Source: Ketobacter sp. MCCC 1A13808
Lineage (GTDB): Bacteria; Pseudomonadota; Gammaproteobacteria; Pseudomonadales; Ketobacteraceae
Direction of reading: 5' to 3'
Length of the DNA: 64,000 nt
NCBI RefSeq assembly: GCF_009746715.1
Contig: NZ_VRKW01000002.1
Location: 372,001-436,000, forward strand
In this document: in pieces, positions 37,821-46,602 of the stretch
Layout: each line of letters starts with the position of its first letter
Position numbering within the stretch: position 1 is the first letter of the stretch
The notes under the pieces: generated by a model
What the model was told of the DNA's origin: nothing
Database searches by the model: none
What the model saw: only the letters and a program-made list of their open reading frames with translations
Translations under genes and position numbers: made by a program

Positions 37821-39668
37821 CTACAGGCTAGACCAAATAGAATCAAAGTCGTCTTCCGGACCTGATTTAGACTGATCCATGCCCGCTAGTTTGTGCTCGG
37901 CTTCGGCACCCCGCCCCGGCGCAGGGACCAGCATTTTAAATTGGAACTGGGCGAAGCTTGCTGTTGAGGTCACCTGCTTTATCAGTTGCCCTTTTGAAAT
38001 ATGCCCGTTTTCGTTTATGTTAACTTTGTATCCGATATGAAACGTGATATTCGGTGTAATGAGCGTGGCCGGCTGGCCTATCGCCCTTAACTCCGGCAAC
38101 ATCAACGTGCGCATGTATTCGGTCGCGCCGCCTTTTTTATGAATCGCCTGAGTGCCGCAAGCCTCCGCTTTGGGCGCAATCAGTTCCACGCCCATGCGTA
38201 CACCTTCATCGCGGAATTGTTTTACCCATCGAATAACCCCGATACTCCAGAGCGTTTTTTCTCTTTCCAGAATACCGACTATCTCACCGGTTTTGACTTG
38301 CGGTGGCACGTCCTGATGCCAGCACAAACAAAAGCCGCCGGGGCTGGTATTAACAATTTCACAGCGAAACTGGGGATACTTATCCTGTTCATCTGCATGG
38401 CGTTGCTCATTATAGCTGTCGATACTGCTGTCGATGCTGCTCTTGTCGTAGACCTTGAGTTTTTCTGCATCCACATTCAGACCCCACACGTCGTGGTGCT
38501 CATAACCGTCCTGGCGACGCGAACCACCCGGGCTCAGAAACGGATTATGAACACTTTTATCCAACACCTCGTGGCCGCCGGCAATCATGCGATTGAAATC
38601 CATTTTGCCGGAAACAAAATAATGGGTAGCACTCAATCCGATGCACAGATTCAATTCGCCTTGCTCATCAATACGGGTGAACGCCCGCTCAGCCAGAACA
38701 CCCCAGGCCTGAATCAGTATGCGGGCTAAATCCGGTGCCAGCTTTTGCGGAACATGAAAAGTCGCTACCGGGTGTGGTTGCCCTTGGGGCGTTTGCAATA
38801 GCACACGCAAATGATCTGAAATACCCGAAGCATCAAAGTAACGGATATTATGAGGCAGGGTACTGCGCCGCATTAAAGCCTGATAAATTGGCTGGTAATC
38901 TGACATGGTATCGATAACGAACAAACCCGCTACGGTTTGCGCATCGGTAATCGAGGCGAACTTAGCCCAATGGCGCGCAGCCTCATAAACTTGTTGAATT
39001 TGTTGCTGGCGCAATTGGTTCGGCTTGGCGGTTGCAAGCAGCAACGCCCGCAAGTACATATCGTACGTACTCGAACTTACATCATCATCTTCCGGATCAC
39101 TCACCGGCTGCTCCAGCATGCCAAAGCGCTGGGCCAGCAAATAGAGCAAATGCATCTCGCGCCAAAAGTTGGCGGGCGCCGGGTAATACAATTTAAAACT
39201 GCGCAGCAAAACATAGTTTTGCTCAGACATGGCGCGATGAATTGCCAGCAGGCATAGCTTTTTGGCTTCTTTATCTGCACTCTTCACCCGTGCCAGGGTT
39301 TGCAGGGTCACGGCTTTATAGCCGGTCGCCAAATGATTTTGGAGCGCTTGCGCAAGGCTGGCGATTTTGGCTTCTTTGGGCGGTAACACCACGGATTTAT
39401 TAAGAAAATGTTTTTCCAGGCTAACGCAGATGTAATGGATGGGAACACGCATAATCTCCATTAACTGGAAGCGCGTTTCGGCGTCCGTCTTCAGGCGATT
39501 TAATTCCTGAATAGCAGAATAGAGCCGCTTTGCGCTTTCCCCCACGTTCATTTGGGGCAAACTATCAACCCACTCACGCACCTTCTTCGGCTGCGGCGAG
39601 CTAAATGACAGTACTTCCAGATCGTGTGGAGGCAGCTTAAAGCTTGCTTGCTCAGCTGGATTCGACAT
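37821..39668 (-). CDS. PilZ-like domain protein upstream of fimX
   Basis: A 615-residue cytosolic protein. The N-terminal ~400 residues are helical and unrecognised (VREWVDSLPQMNVGESAKRL, LLYLLAQRFGMLEQPV). The C-terminal part contains a PilZ-like motif N-x-S-x-x-G (EIVNTSPGGFCL) followed by beta-strands (VGILEREKTLWSIGVIRWV, GVRMGVELIAP) typical of PilZ barrels. A clear RxxxR is not seen, so c-di-GMP binding is uncertain. It corresponds in position and size to the hypothetical gene before fimX in Pseudomonas. An operon with fimX 55 bp downstream is likely, suggesting a receptor or adaptor in the same pilus-control pathway. Confidence 0.75.
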   Translation of the reverse strand: MSNPAEQASFKLPPHDLEVLSFSSPQPKKVREWVDSLPQMNVGESAKRLYSAIQELNRLKTDAETRFQLMEIMRVPIHYICVSLEKHFLNKSVVLPPKEAKIASLAQALQNHLATGYKAVTLQTLARVKSADKEAKKLCLLAIHRAMSEQNYVLLRSFKLYYPAPANFWREMHLLYLLAQRFGMLEQPVSDPEDDDVSSSTYDMYLRALLLATAKPNQLRQQQIQQVYEAARHWAKFASITDAQTVAGLFVIDTMSDYQPIYQALMRRSTLPHNIRYFDASGISDHLRVLLQTPQGQPHPVATFHVPQKLAPDLARILIQAWGVLAERAFTRIDEQGELNLCIGLSATHYFVSGKMDFNRMIAGGHEVLDKSVHNPFLSPGGSRRQDGYEHHDVWGLNVDAEKLKVYDKSSIDSSIDSYNEQRHADEQDKYPQFRCEIVNTSPGGFCLCWHQDVPPQVKTGEIVGILEREKTLWSIGVIRWVKQFRDEGVRMGVELIAPKAEACGTQAIHKKGGATEYMRTLMLPELRAIGQPATLITPNITFHIGYKVNINENGHISKGQLIKQVTSTASFAQFQFKMLVPAPGRGAEAEHKLAGMDQSKSGPEDDFDSIWSSL

Positions 39669-39811
39669 TTAAGGTTCCCATATCAACTACTGCGTCAACT
39701 ACAACTGCTTCATTCAGTGCGATCCAGGTTAGACCACAAAAGCACCGGGCAAAATCCCTTACTAGTAAGTATAGGCAGAGTTTGGCCAGCTTGCGCAACC
39801 GGGAGGGAACA

Positions 39812-40837
39812 TCAGACCTCAGATAAGTGTAAATCTATCAGAGTCTTGCTGGGCTTTTGCGGAATCTCTCTGACTAATCGAGGTATAAGGAAGCCAGGGA
39901 GCTCGGCATGCAGCTGCTGCATGAGTGTTCTGGCAGTGGATTCGCTCACATCAAAGTGCTGCGCCCCCGCGACCGGATCCAGCAAATGCAGGTAATAAGG
40001 CAACACGCCGGACTCGAAAAGCCGCTCACTCAGATCCACCAAAGACGCCACCGAATCATTAATACCGCGCAATAAGACTGCTTGGTTCAGAAGAGTCACC
40101 CCCACCTTTCGCAAACCCAGCATAGCCTGATCAAACACGGCATCCAGCTCGCGGGCATGATTGCTATGGGTCACCATCACCACGTTTAACCGGCTGCGGG
40201 ACACTACATCCAGCAACTCGGCATCAATGCGTTGGGGGATCACCACCGGCAGGCGGGTGTGGATGCGTACCCGACTAATATGAGAAATAGATTCCAGTAA
40301 ATTCAGCAGCTTAGCCAGGCGGCCATTACTGATCACCAACGGATCCCCGCCACTCAGAATGACTTCGTTCACCTCGTTGTGGTGCTGCAGATAGCCGGCA
40401 ATATAGTCCAGCTCCTCGCTGCCCATGCGATTGTCGGAATAAGGGAAATAACGTCTGAAGCAATAACGGCAATTGACCGCACAAGCGCCGCTCATCACCA
40501 ACAAAACCCGGCTTTTGTACTTGTGCAGCAGGCCGCTGGCCGGATTGGTGGTGCGCTCGGCCAGCGGGTCTTTCAAAAAACCGGCATGAGCTTCCAGCTC
40601 GGCAGCGACCGGCAGGATCTGTTTCAACAACGGATCGTCGGGATTACCGCGCTCGATTTTATCCAGAAAGGGCTTAGGTACCCGTACCTGAAACTCGCGA
40701 TGTGCCGATAATGCGGCAGGAATCCCTTCGGAGGGCAAATTTAACGCGCTCCAGAGGCTTTCAACGGTACGAATACTATCAGATAGCAGAAATTGCCAGT
40801 CTTCAGTATGCCAACTTGGTGCGGTTCGCGTTATCAT
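39812..40837 (-). CDS. epmB: EF-P beta-lysylation protein EpmB (lysine 2,3-aminomutase)
   Basis: EpmB is a radical SAM, PLP enzyme that turns (S)-alpha-lysine into (R)-beta-lysine for attachment to EF-P. The radical SAM triad CAVNCRYC gives Cys119, Cys123 and Cys126, one off the E. coli numbering. [16 protein letters not shown] and the PLP-binding C-terminal region are present. The frame extends 20 codons further upstream into the efp leader, but ATG at 40837 (MITRTAPSW) aligns with known EpmB and has GAAAGG ahead of it, giving 341 residues. It is divergent from efp with only 52 bp between the start codons. Confidence 0.94.
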   Translation of the reverse strand: MITRTAPSWHTEDWQFLLSDSIRTVESLWSALNLPSEGIPAALSAHREFQVRVPKPFLDKIERGNPDDPLLKQILPVAAELEAHAGFLKDPLAERTTNPASGLLHKYKSRVLLVMSGACAVNCRYCFRRYFPYSDNRMGSEELDYIAGYLQHHNEVNEVILSGGDPLVISNGRLAKLLNLLESISHISRVRIHTRLPVVIPQRIDAELLDVVSRSRLNVVMVTHSNHARELDAVFDQAMLGLRKVGVTLLNQAVLLRGINDSVASLVDLSERLFESGVLPYYLHLLDPVAGAQHFDVSESTARTLMQQLHAELPGFLIPRLVREIPQKPSKTLIDLHLSEV

Positions 40838-40889
40838 TAGCGCCTTTCCCTTACGGGTACTGCTATTACAATTTTTACAGGTGTTATCA

Positions 40890-41453
40890 ATGGCCAACTA
40901 TTCTACCAACGAATTCCGCTTGGGTCTTAAAGTGATGTTGGATGGAGACCCATGCTCCATCGTCGAAAACGAAGTGGTGAAGCCCGGCAAAGGTCAGGCC
41001 TTTAATCGAGTGAAACTCAGAAACCTGAAAACCGGCAAATCCTGGGAACGCACATTCAAATCCGGTGAATCCGTCGAAGCCGCCGACATTATGGACGTAG
41101 ATCTTCAATACCTCTACAACGACGGCGAGTTTTATCATTTCATGGATCAGCAGTCCTTCGAACAGCAAGCGGCGGACGCCAATGCCATGGGTGACGCGGC
41201 TAAATGGATGAAAGAAGAAGACATATGCACCGTTACCCTGTGGAACGGAACGCCGCTGGCGGTCACCCCGCCAAATTTTGTCGAACTGGAAATTATTGAA
41301 ACGGACCCCGGACTAAAAGGCGACACGGCCAACGGCGGCTCGAAACCGGCTACCCTGACCACCGGTGCGGTGGTACGGGTCCCCTTATTCGTAAACCAGG
41401 GTGACGTTATTAAAGTGGATACCCGCTCCGGCGATTATGTATCCCGTGCCTAA
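40890..41453 (+). CDS. efp: Elongation factor P
   Basis: EF-P relieves ribosome stalling at polyproline stretches. Starting at [13 protein letters not shown] the protein has 187 residues and three beta-barrel domains. The modification loop VKPGKGQAF places Lys34 at the exact E. coli position for beta-lysylation, and the C-terminal signature [13 protein letters not shown] is complete. An in-frame ATG three codons earlier is less likely; AGGTG lies about seven bases before the chosen ATG. It is flanked by its own modification enzymes, epmB (divergent) and epmA (downstream), so a Lys34-type (not Arg32-rhamnosyl) EF-P is expected, unlike P. aeruginosa. Confidence 0.97.
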   Translation: MANYSTNEFRLGLKVMLDGDPCSIVENEVVKPGKGQAFNRVKLRNLKTGKSWERTFKSGESVEAADIMDVDLQYLYNDGEFYHFMDQQSFEQQAADANAMGDAAKWMKEEDICTVTLWNGTPLAVTPPNFVELEIIETDPGLKGDTANGGSKPATLTTGAVVRVPLFVNQGDVIKVDTRSGDYVSRA

Positions 41454-41482
41454 CCCGTAATTCGCTGACATACCCGCCCAGA

Positions 41483-41503
41483 GCCCGCTGTATGCGGGCC
41501 TTT
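41483..41503 (+). terminator. Possible weak terminator after efp
   Basis: GCCCGC (41483-41488), a 5-nt loop and GCGGGC (41494-41499) form a perfect 6-bp stem followed by C and only three T. It may attenuate read-through from efp into epmA rather than stop it. Confidence 0.5.
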
Positions 41504-41550
41504 GCTCGCGACTGTTAGCCTACAGCCCCTACTCTAGCCGATCTCTCACT

Positions 41551-42510
41551 ATGTCCTGGCAACCTTCCGCCCCCCTAAATGCCCTCGTTGCTCGTGCCCG
41601 CCTGAACCGCCTGATCCGGGATTTCTTCGCCCGCCGCGAGGTAATGGAAGTAGAGACTCCATTGCTTTGCAGCTCGGCCGCAACAGACCCCCACTTGCGC
41701 AGCTTTAGCGTGGCCACCGAGCACACCCGTCATTACCTGCAAACCTCCCCGGAATTCTGCATGAAGCGACTGATCGCCGCAGGCTGCGGCTCTATCTATC
41801 AGCTATGCAAAGCGTTTCGCCACGAAGAGTCTGGCCGCCAGCACAACCCGGAGTTCACACTGCTGGAGTGGTACCGCCCCGGCTGGAAACTGGACCAACT
41901 GATTGATGAAATTGAAGTTTTGGTAAAACAGGCCGCTGCCGCATTCGGCACAGAATTCCCTGATTTTCCGCGCTGGACCTATCAACAGGCTTTTGAAAAA
42001 GTACTGGGGCTCAATCCACACCTATGCAGCGAATCGGAATTACGAGACACCGCCAAACAACACATCAACGGCGATTTCGCCAGTTTTGACCGCAACACGC
42101 TACTGGATTTATTGATGAGTCATCTGGTGGAGCCCGGCCTGCCAGTAGACGGTATTTTTCTAACCGACTTCCCGGCCAGCCAGGCATCGCTGGCCAAAAC
42201 AGAGCACAATGCAGACGGTCATTGCGTGGCACGGCGGGCAGAGCTTTACATTAGAGGCGTTGAAATCGCTAATGGCTATCAGGAGCTGACTGATGCAGCC
42301 GTGCAGGAAGCCCGCTTAAAGGCAGACCTCCAGTTCCGCACAGCACACCAGCTTGATGAATTGCCGATGCCCGTGTCCTTGCTTGGCGCCCTGCAGCACG
42401 GGTTCCCGGAATGTGCTGGCGTGGCTTTGGGGGTCGACCGCCTGATGATGGTCATCACAACAGCCAGTAGTATCGATTCGGTATTAAGCTTTGATTGGGA
42501 GCAAGCTTAG
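41551..42510 (+). CDS. epmA: EF-P--(R)-beta-lysine ligase EpmA
   Basis: EpmA (GenX/PoxA) activates beta-lysine and joins it to Lys34 of EF-P. The 319-residue protein is a lysyl-tRNA synthetase-like class II core without the anticodon domain. It starts MSWQPSAPLNALVARARL and has motif 1 (VMEVETPLL), the motif 2 region LQTSPEFCMKRLIAAGCGSIYQLCKAFRHEE (only partly quoted: CKAFRHEESG), TLLEWYRPGW and motif 3 (GVALGVDRLMMV). It lies 97 bp downstream of efp. The last four bases overlap the stop of the convergent Ig-like lipoprotein gene. Confidence 0.95.
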   Translation: MSWQPSAPLNALVARARLNRLIRDFFARREVMEVETPLLCSSAATDPHLRSFSVATEHTRHYLQTSPEFCMKRLIAAGCGSIYQLCKAFRHEESGRQHNPEFTLLEWYRPGWKLDQLIDEIEVLVKQAAAAFGTEFPDFPRWTYQQAFEKVLGLNPHLCSESELRDTAKQHINGDFASFDRNTLLDLLMSHLVEPGLPVDGIFLTDFPASQASLAKTEHNADGHCVARRAELYIRGVEIANGYQELTDAAVQEARLKADLQFRTAHQLDELPMPVSLLGALQHGFPECAGVALGVDRLMMVITTASSIDSVLSFDWEQA

Positions 42511-43487
42511 TTAATGGTCACCACAAGCGGCGCAGAGCGTTCGCTTTTCAGACCGGATTCATCAATGGTCTGGAGCGCAAAATAATGCGTGCCCTGTGTT
42601 AAATCTTTGGCCAGGTAGCTTTGGCTGTCTGCATCCATGCTTGCCAAGGGCTCCATGTCAGCTTCCGCACTTTCTGCGTAAAAAATCTCATAACCCGCTA
42701 TTTCAGCCGCATCCAGCTCCGAACCGTTCTCGCGCTCGGTTGGCTTTTCCCATTGAATCAGGGCGCTGGCACGGGCCGCGACAGCCGCCACGGTGAGCCG
42801 GGCATTGGACGATTGCACGCTGGCGCCGGAGCCGGTTACCACCACATAATAGTCACCCCCGGCTTCGGCAGTTACGCTGTTGAGCATCAGCTCCCTGCTG
42901 GTCGCGCCGGCAATGGCCTGCCCATTAAAATACCACTGATAATCAATTTGATCGCTGCCCTGCGCACTCACGTTCAACGCCACATTCATACCTTCGCTTA
43001 CCATTTGATTGTCAGGCTGCTCGGTAATACTGATCTGCTGCGTAGCGGTTACCGACAATTCAAAGGGCATGCAATCCACGGTCATTACACCGTCGGTTAC
43101 GACACAGCTGTATTCTCCGGCAGATGACACGTCAACTGAAGACAGCCCGTAAGAGCCGGTGTTCGAGGTGGTGATCAAACTATCGTTTTTGTACCACATC
43201 ACCGTAATCGGATGAGTGTGTTCCACATTCACTGAAAAGGTATGGCTTTGCCCGGCAGCAACCGCGACATCAACAGGCTGACCGGCCAGCACGAGATTGC
43301 GGATATCCCCGGTTCCTGCGTCATCCATATCAACGACATTCGCGACAACGTTGTCCGCCGACTGATGTTGTTCTATCGCACCGAGCTGCTCCACTCCGCC
43401 CCCGCCACAAGCAGGCAGGATTACCGCAGAACAAAGGACCAACGCAGCCCGGATTACATTTTTGGTGGAAACATTAGAAACTGACAT
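42507..43487 (-). CDS. Ig-like/FnIII lipoprotein
   Basis: A 326-residue exported lipoprotein. After a short basic N-terminus, the hydrophobic stretch AALVLCSAVILPAC ends in a lipobox with Cys27 followed by GGGG, so lipidation is expected. Two Ig-like domains follow (about 60-148, with VMWYKND and GEYSCVV; and about 150-232, with YQWYFNG and GDYYVVV). The C-terminus is an FnIII-like module (IQWEKPTERENGS, YEIFYAES, THYFALQTID) nearly superimposable on the C-termini of the proteins at 1-1269 and 44203-45729. ATG at 43487 is preceded by AGGG; a GTG one codon earlier is possible. Function is unknown; surface adhesion or glycan binding is an inference. Confidence 0.85.
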   Translation of the reverse strand: MSVSNVSTKNVIRAALVLCSAVILPACGGGGVEQLGAIEQHQSADNVVANVVDMDDAGTGDIRNLVLAGQPVDVAVAAGQSHTFSVNVEHTHPITVMWYKNDSLITTSNTGSYGLSSVDVSSAGEYSCVVTDGVMTVDCMPFELSVTATQQISITEQPDNQMVSEGMNVALNVSAQGSDQIDYQWYFNGQAIAGATSRELMLNSVTAEAGGDYYVVVTGSGASVQSSNARLTVAAVAARASALIQWEKPTERENGSELDAAEIAGYEIFYAESAEADMEPLASMDADSQSYLAKDLTQGTHYFALQTIDESGLKSERSAPLVVTIN

Positions 43488-43752
43488 CACAAACAGACCC
43501 TATACAGCATTTCACTTGGCGGCCTCCATGGCCAATTGCAGTGAAGGGTAGTTGTAAGCATTACAAACTGCTTGCGGGCTGGTTCACACAATAACGTAAA
43601 CGCCCGACTGCGGTTATTTTTTGAGTAGACGATCACACCCACTCATTCGACCGGGTCCATTTTTAAACGGTACTGCGTCGCTCTACCAGAAACAGAAAAA
43701 TCCGGCCACAAAATGCGGTGCAGGGGACACGATAGTTTTTTCACCTATTTTT

Positions 43753-43768
43753 TGTGACGCAAGTCACA
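43753..43768. promoter_or_regulatory. Perfect CRP/Vfr-type palindrome
   Basis: TGTGACGCAAGTCACA matches the CRP/Vfr consensus TGTGA-N6-TCACA at all ten conserved positions. It is 266 bp upstream of the left lipoprotein start and 435 bp upstream of the right one. Confidence 0.7.
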
Positions 43769-44081
43769 CTTAAAAAGTAGGCGATACAGAATTTAAGCTG
43801 ACAAATAGGTTGCAAGGATTTTTGATCCTGCCAAAATCGTTTCAAAGCAGAAACAACGACAACCAATTCGTCAGCAATATTGACTGGCTATAGGATCGAT
43901 AACAAAACAAACCGACCGGGTAGCCCGCCATTGGACCCATACTGTTAGCGTTATTAATACGAGTTTGTTCAGTTGTCTGTTTAGATCAATCGGGGAAACA
44001 AGGACAAAGTGCGCCGCGTTATGGCCGAATGTCATGGATACGGCAAACCTCTCAAAATTAAAGTCCTGCCCACTATTAAAG

Positions 44082-44097
44082 TGTGATGACATTCACC
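44082..44097. promoter_or_regulatory. Second CRP/Vfr-like palindrome
   Basis: TGTGATGACATTCACC matches TGTGA-N6-TCACA at nine of ten positions. It lies 105 bp upstream of the lipoprotein start at 44203, a distance compatible with activation of a promoter reading right. Confidence 0.6.
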
Positions 44098-44168
44098 AAC
44101 CTTGCGGGGTTATTGTGAGAAGATCATCGGACAATAAAATTTAGAAACATTTGCAACACTTTCGTATT

Positions 44169-44196
44169 TGACCAGTAATTTGCACCTGACCAGTAA
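44169..44196. repeat. Tandem direct repeat TGACCAGTAA, 18-bp period
   Basis: TGACCAGTAA occurs at 44169-44178 and again at 44187-44196. The second copy abuts the AAAGAG ribosome-binding region of the gene starting at 44203. The spacing of under two helical turns suggests a repeat-binding regulator or a translational control element. Confidence 0.6.
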
Positions 44197-44202
44197 AGAG
44201 TT

Positions 44203-45729
44203 ATGACGTCTATAAATAAAATATATCCGGCATTATTTTTAATGCTCACGCTTCCGGCACTGCCAGCTTGTCAAATCGGCGGCGGCAGCTCGGCTCCCAA
44301 TCAATCCGCCAACACCAGCGGGACACTCGACCGCGGGTTCAGTAACGATATTCTCGTTAATGGAAATACTGATACGGAGCACAGCCCGCCAGAAAGCGAG
44401 CAACCCGAAGTCACCGGCGTGATCGCGGTCACCTCCACACCGACTGATGCCTATTTGAGTCCCGGTGAAAAAGCCACTTTTAAGGTGGAAGCATCCAGCG
44501 ATGTTACACTCCACTATCAGTGGTACCGCAACGGTACAGCGATCGAAGGGGCCACGGCACCCAGGTTAGTGCAACAGGTCAACTCGGCAAAAGACGCCGG
44601 CACCTATAAAGTCGTCATATCCAATCAGCACGAATCACAGTCCGCTTCCGCCCAGCTCACTGTTTCCGAACAAACATTCTCAACCAGTAACGTTAGCCCC
44701 GCCACCATTACGTCCGCGCCTAAAAGCCAAGCGATCAACGAAGGTGCGTCGGTTAGCTTTACCGTTTCAGCTAAAGGCAGCAACCTGAGCTACGAGTGGA
44801 AAAAAGGCGGTCAGGTTCTTCCCGTTACCTCCTCGACACTGCAGTTTGCTTCGGCCCGCGCTATTGACCAGGCATCCTATAGCTGTCGGGTTTGGAACGA
44901 AAACAACAGTGTGAATTGCGGTACGTTTACCCTGACGGTAAACCAGAAGGTCGCGATCACAGAACAACCCAGAAATGTGACTGCATACGAAGGCGACAAC
45001 ATCACTCTTTCAGTAGCCGCCACTGGCACTCCGGCCCCTGTCGTAGACTGGTACTTCAAAGGCAAACGCGTTAAGCAGAATACCAACACCCTGTCGCTCA
45101 GCCCTCTCAAAACCGCGCAAGCCGGCAGCTATAAGTGCGTAGTCCGAAACAGTGTGAACAAGCTGGATTGCGCAGCTGCCAACGTGGTGGTGAAGAAAAA
45201 AGTCCAGATCACAAAAAACCTGACCAATCAGATTCTGAACGCCGGGGAAAATATCAAGCTGGATATCGCTGCAACTGGCGCAGGCCCGATCCAGTATAAA
45301 TGCTATCGCGATGGCAAGCTCGCGGTCAGCGCCACCAGCAGCAACGGGCTGGTCATCTCGAACAGTAAAGGGTCTGATTCCGGCAATTACTACTGCGACA
45401 TCAGTAACAGCGGTTCCAGCGCCACTTCCGCCACCGCGAAGATTACCGTGCTGGAAGACACCACCCGCAAAATCACTTTGCGCTGGGCAGCCCCGACCGA
45501 ACGCGAAAACGGAGCCAGCCTTAGAAAGGTCGAATTGGATAAATACATTATCTACTTGGCAGACCAGCGGGACGGGCCGTTTGAAGTCGCAAAAACAGTG
45601 AATGCTTCAAGCACCTCCGCCGAATTAACCGGGTTACATTCAGGTGATTATTACTTGGCTATGAGCACGGTGGACAAACTGGGCATGGAAAGCGAAAAGT
45701 CCGGTGTCGCAAGGATTGATATCGACTAA
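44203..45729 (+). CDS. Multi-Ig-domain/FnIII lipoprotein
   Basis: A 508-residue exported lipoprotein. The signal ends in ALPAC, giving lipid-modified Cys23 followed by QIGGG, then a low-complexity Ser/Asn/Glu linker to about residue 65. Four Ig-like domains follow (about 66-155, 165-247, 248-331, 332-416), each with the W-Y core or its variant and a D/Q-x-G/A-x-Y strand (DAGTYKVVI, QASYSCRVW, QAGSYKCVV, DSGNYYCDI). Domains 2-4 contain cysteine pairs. The C-terminal FnIII-like module (LRWAAPTERENGAS, YIIYLADQ, YYLAMSTVD) is shared with the two other Ig proteins of the window. It ends before a strong bidirectional terminator. Likely outer-surface or adhesion-type; function unknown. Confidence 0.87.
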   Translation: MTSINKIYPALFLMLTLPALPACQIGGGSSAPNQSANTSGTLDRGFSNDILVNGNTDTEHSPPESEQPEVTGVIAVTSTPTDAYLSPGEKATFKVEASSDVTLHYQWYRNGTAIEGATAPRLVQQVNSAKDAGTYKVVISNQHESQSASAQLTVSEQTFSTSNVSPATITSAPKSQAINEGASVSFTVSAKGSNLSYEWKKGGQVLPVTSSTLQFASARAIDQASYSCRVWNENNSVNCGTFTLTVNQKVAITEQPRNVTAYEGDNITLSVAATGTPAPVVDWYFKGKRVKQNTNTLSLSPLKTAQAGSYKCVVRNSVNKLDCAAANVVVKKKVQITKNLTNQILNAGENIKLDIAATGAGPIQYKCYRDGKLAVSATSSNGLVISNSKGSDSGNYYCDISNSGSSATSATAKITVLEDTTRKITLRWAAPTERENGASLRKVELDKYIIYLADQRDGPFEVAKTVNASSTSAELTGLHSGDYYLAMSTVDKLGMESEKSGVARIDID

Positions 45730-45786
45730 ACGCACCTTCGTCAGGAAGTAATAGACTCAAAAGCAACCTGGTGAAAGTGATCTATT

Positions 45787-45822
45787 AAAAAAGGCCAGCG
45801 TTTTGAAGCGCTGGCCTTTTTT
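45787..45822. terminator. Strong bidirectional terminator between the Ig lipoprotein and methyltransferase
   Basis: AAAAAAGGCCAGCG (45787-45800) and CGCTGGCCTTTTTT (45809-45822) form a perfect 14-bp inverted repeat with an 8-nt loop and T-runs in both directions. It separates two convergent genes and marks the left edge of the glycan locus. Confidence 0.92.
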
Positions 45823-45864
45823 ATATTCTTAACAAAAGCAGGAAGAACTGCGATCACACCCGGT

Positions 45865-46602
45865 TTAAGGCTGGGGCTTTTGCGCTGATGCAGCAATCTT
45901 TTTCGTGAACAGCTTGTTGTGCTTGCCGTACATAATGAATAGCGCGCGAAACACACCATGCAGCACAGTGGACGCAGCCAATAACACATAGTTTAAGGGG
46001 TTCTTCCAGAACACGTACAGATTCAACGGAAACACCTTAATATTATCGTAGCCACAATGCTCAAGAACCTGAGTCAAGGTGTACTCGGTGAACGTATTGT
46101 AATGATCAAAATTTTGCGCCAAAGATTCCGAACCGGTCACAGGGTTTGCCCCGTTCAGCACATGACAAACAATACGGCCACTGGGTTTGAGCTTTTTCAG
46201 ACACAGAGGCAGAAAAACCATAATCTCATCTTTGGTCAGATGGTTAATTTCCTGCTCACAGAAAATCGCATCCATGCTGTTATCTTCCAGCTCAGATACA
46301 TATTCAAATGCCCGGATCTGCTTACAATTCAGTTGCTTGTTCGCCGCATACTGGATTTGGCACGACCGGGAATCGATACCCAGCACATTGGTATAGCCCT
46401 GTAAATTCATCATGCGGACGAAATAACCCGGACCACAGCTGATGGCCAATATTTTCGCATCCTTATTGGATGGCATATGGCTCAGGTAATTATCCTTATA
46501 GAACGCGTTAAATTTGTCATAGCCACCCTCAACATCGGAAGGGCCTTCCCAGAATGAATCGAACGGTTCAATTTTTGCTGCGAGTTGATCGCTGGTTAAC
46601 AT
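45865..46602 (-). CDS. Class I SAM-dependent methyltransferase
   Basis: A 245-residue protein with a Rossmann-type methyltransferase core. Motif I appears as ILAISCGPGYFVRMM (SCGPG in place of the usual D-x-G-x-G), followed by VLGIDSRSCQIQYA after beta-2, DAIFCEQEINHLT around motif IV, and KLKPSGRIVCHVLNGANP. The C-terminal 60 residues include a hydrophobic membrane-associating stretch (NYVLLAASTVLHGVFRALFIMY) and a basic tail. The frame extends 30 codons upstream, but AAGGCGG five bases before the ATG at 46602 favours this start. It faces the Ig lipoprotein across a strong terminator and diverges from the GT4 gene. Substrate, probably a sugar or lipid-linked glycan, is unknown. Confidence 0.85.
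   Translation of the reverse strand: MLTSDQLAAKIEPFDSFWEGPSDVEGGYDKFNAFYKDNYLSHMPSNKDAKILAISCGPGYFVRMMNLQGYTNVLGIDSRSCQIQYAANKQLNCKQIRAFEYVSELEDNSMDAIFCEQEINHLTKDEIMVFLPLCLKKLKPSGRIVCHVLNGANPVTGSESLAQNFDHYNTFTEYTLTQVLEHCGYDNIKVFPLNLYVFWKNPLNYVLLAASTVLHGVFRALFIMYGKHNKLFTKKIAASAQKPQP

Larger units (their letters stand above)
43491..44202. promoter_or_regulatory. 712-bp divergent regulatory region between two Ig-like lipoprotein genes
   Basis: No credible gene. It holds two CRP/Vfr-like palindromes, a tandem direct repeat next to the right-hand start codon and several A/T-rich stretches suited to divergent promoters. Its length is unusual in a window where most spacers are under 150 bp, which suggests complex control of the two flanking genes. 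Confidence 0.6.

Noticed and set aside
43871-44092. 73-codon minus-strand frame in the divergent lipoprotein promoter region
   Set aside because: It overlaps the second CRP-like site, has no ribosome-binding site and shows no family features.
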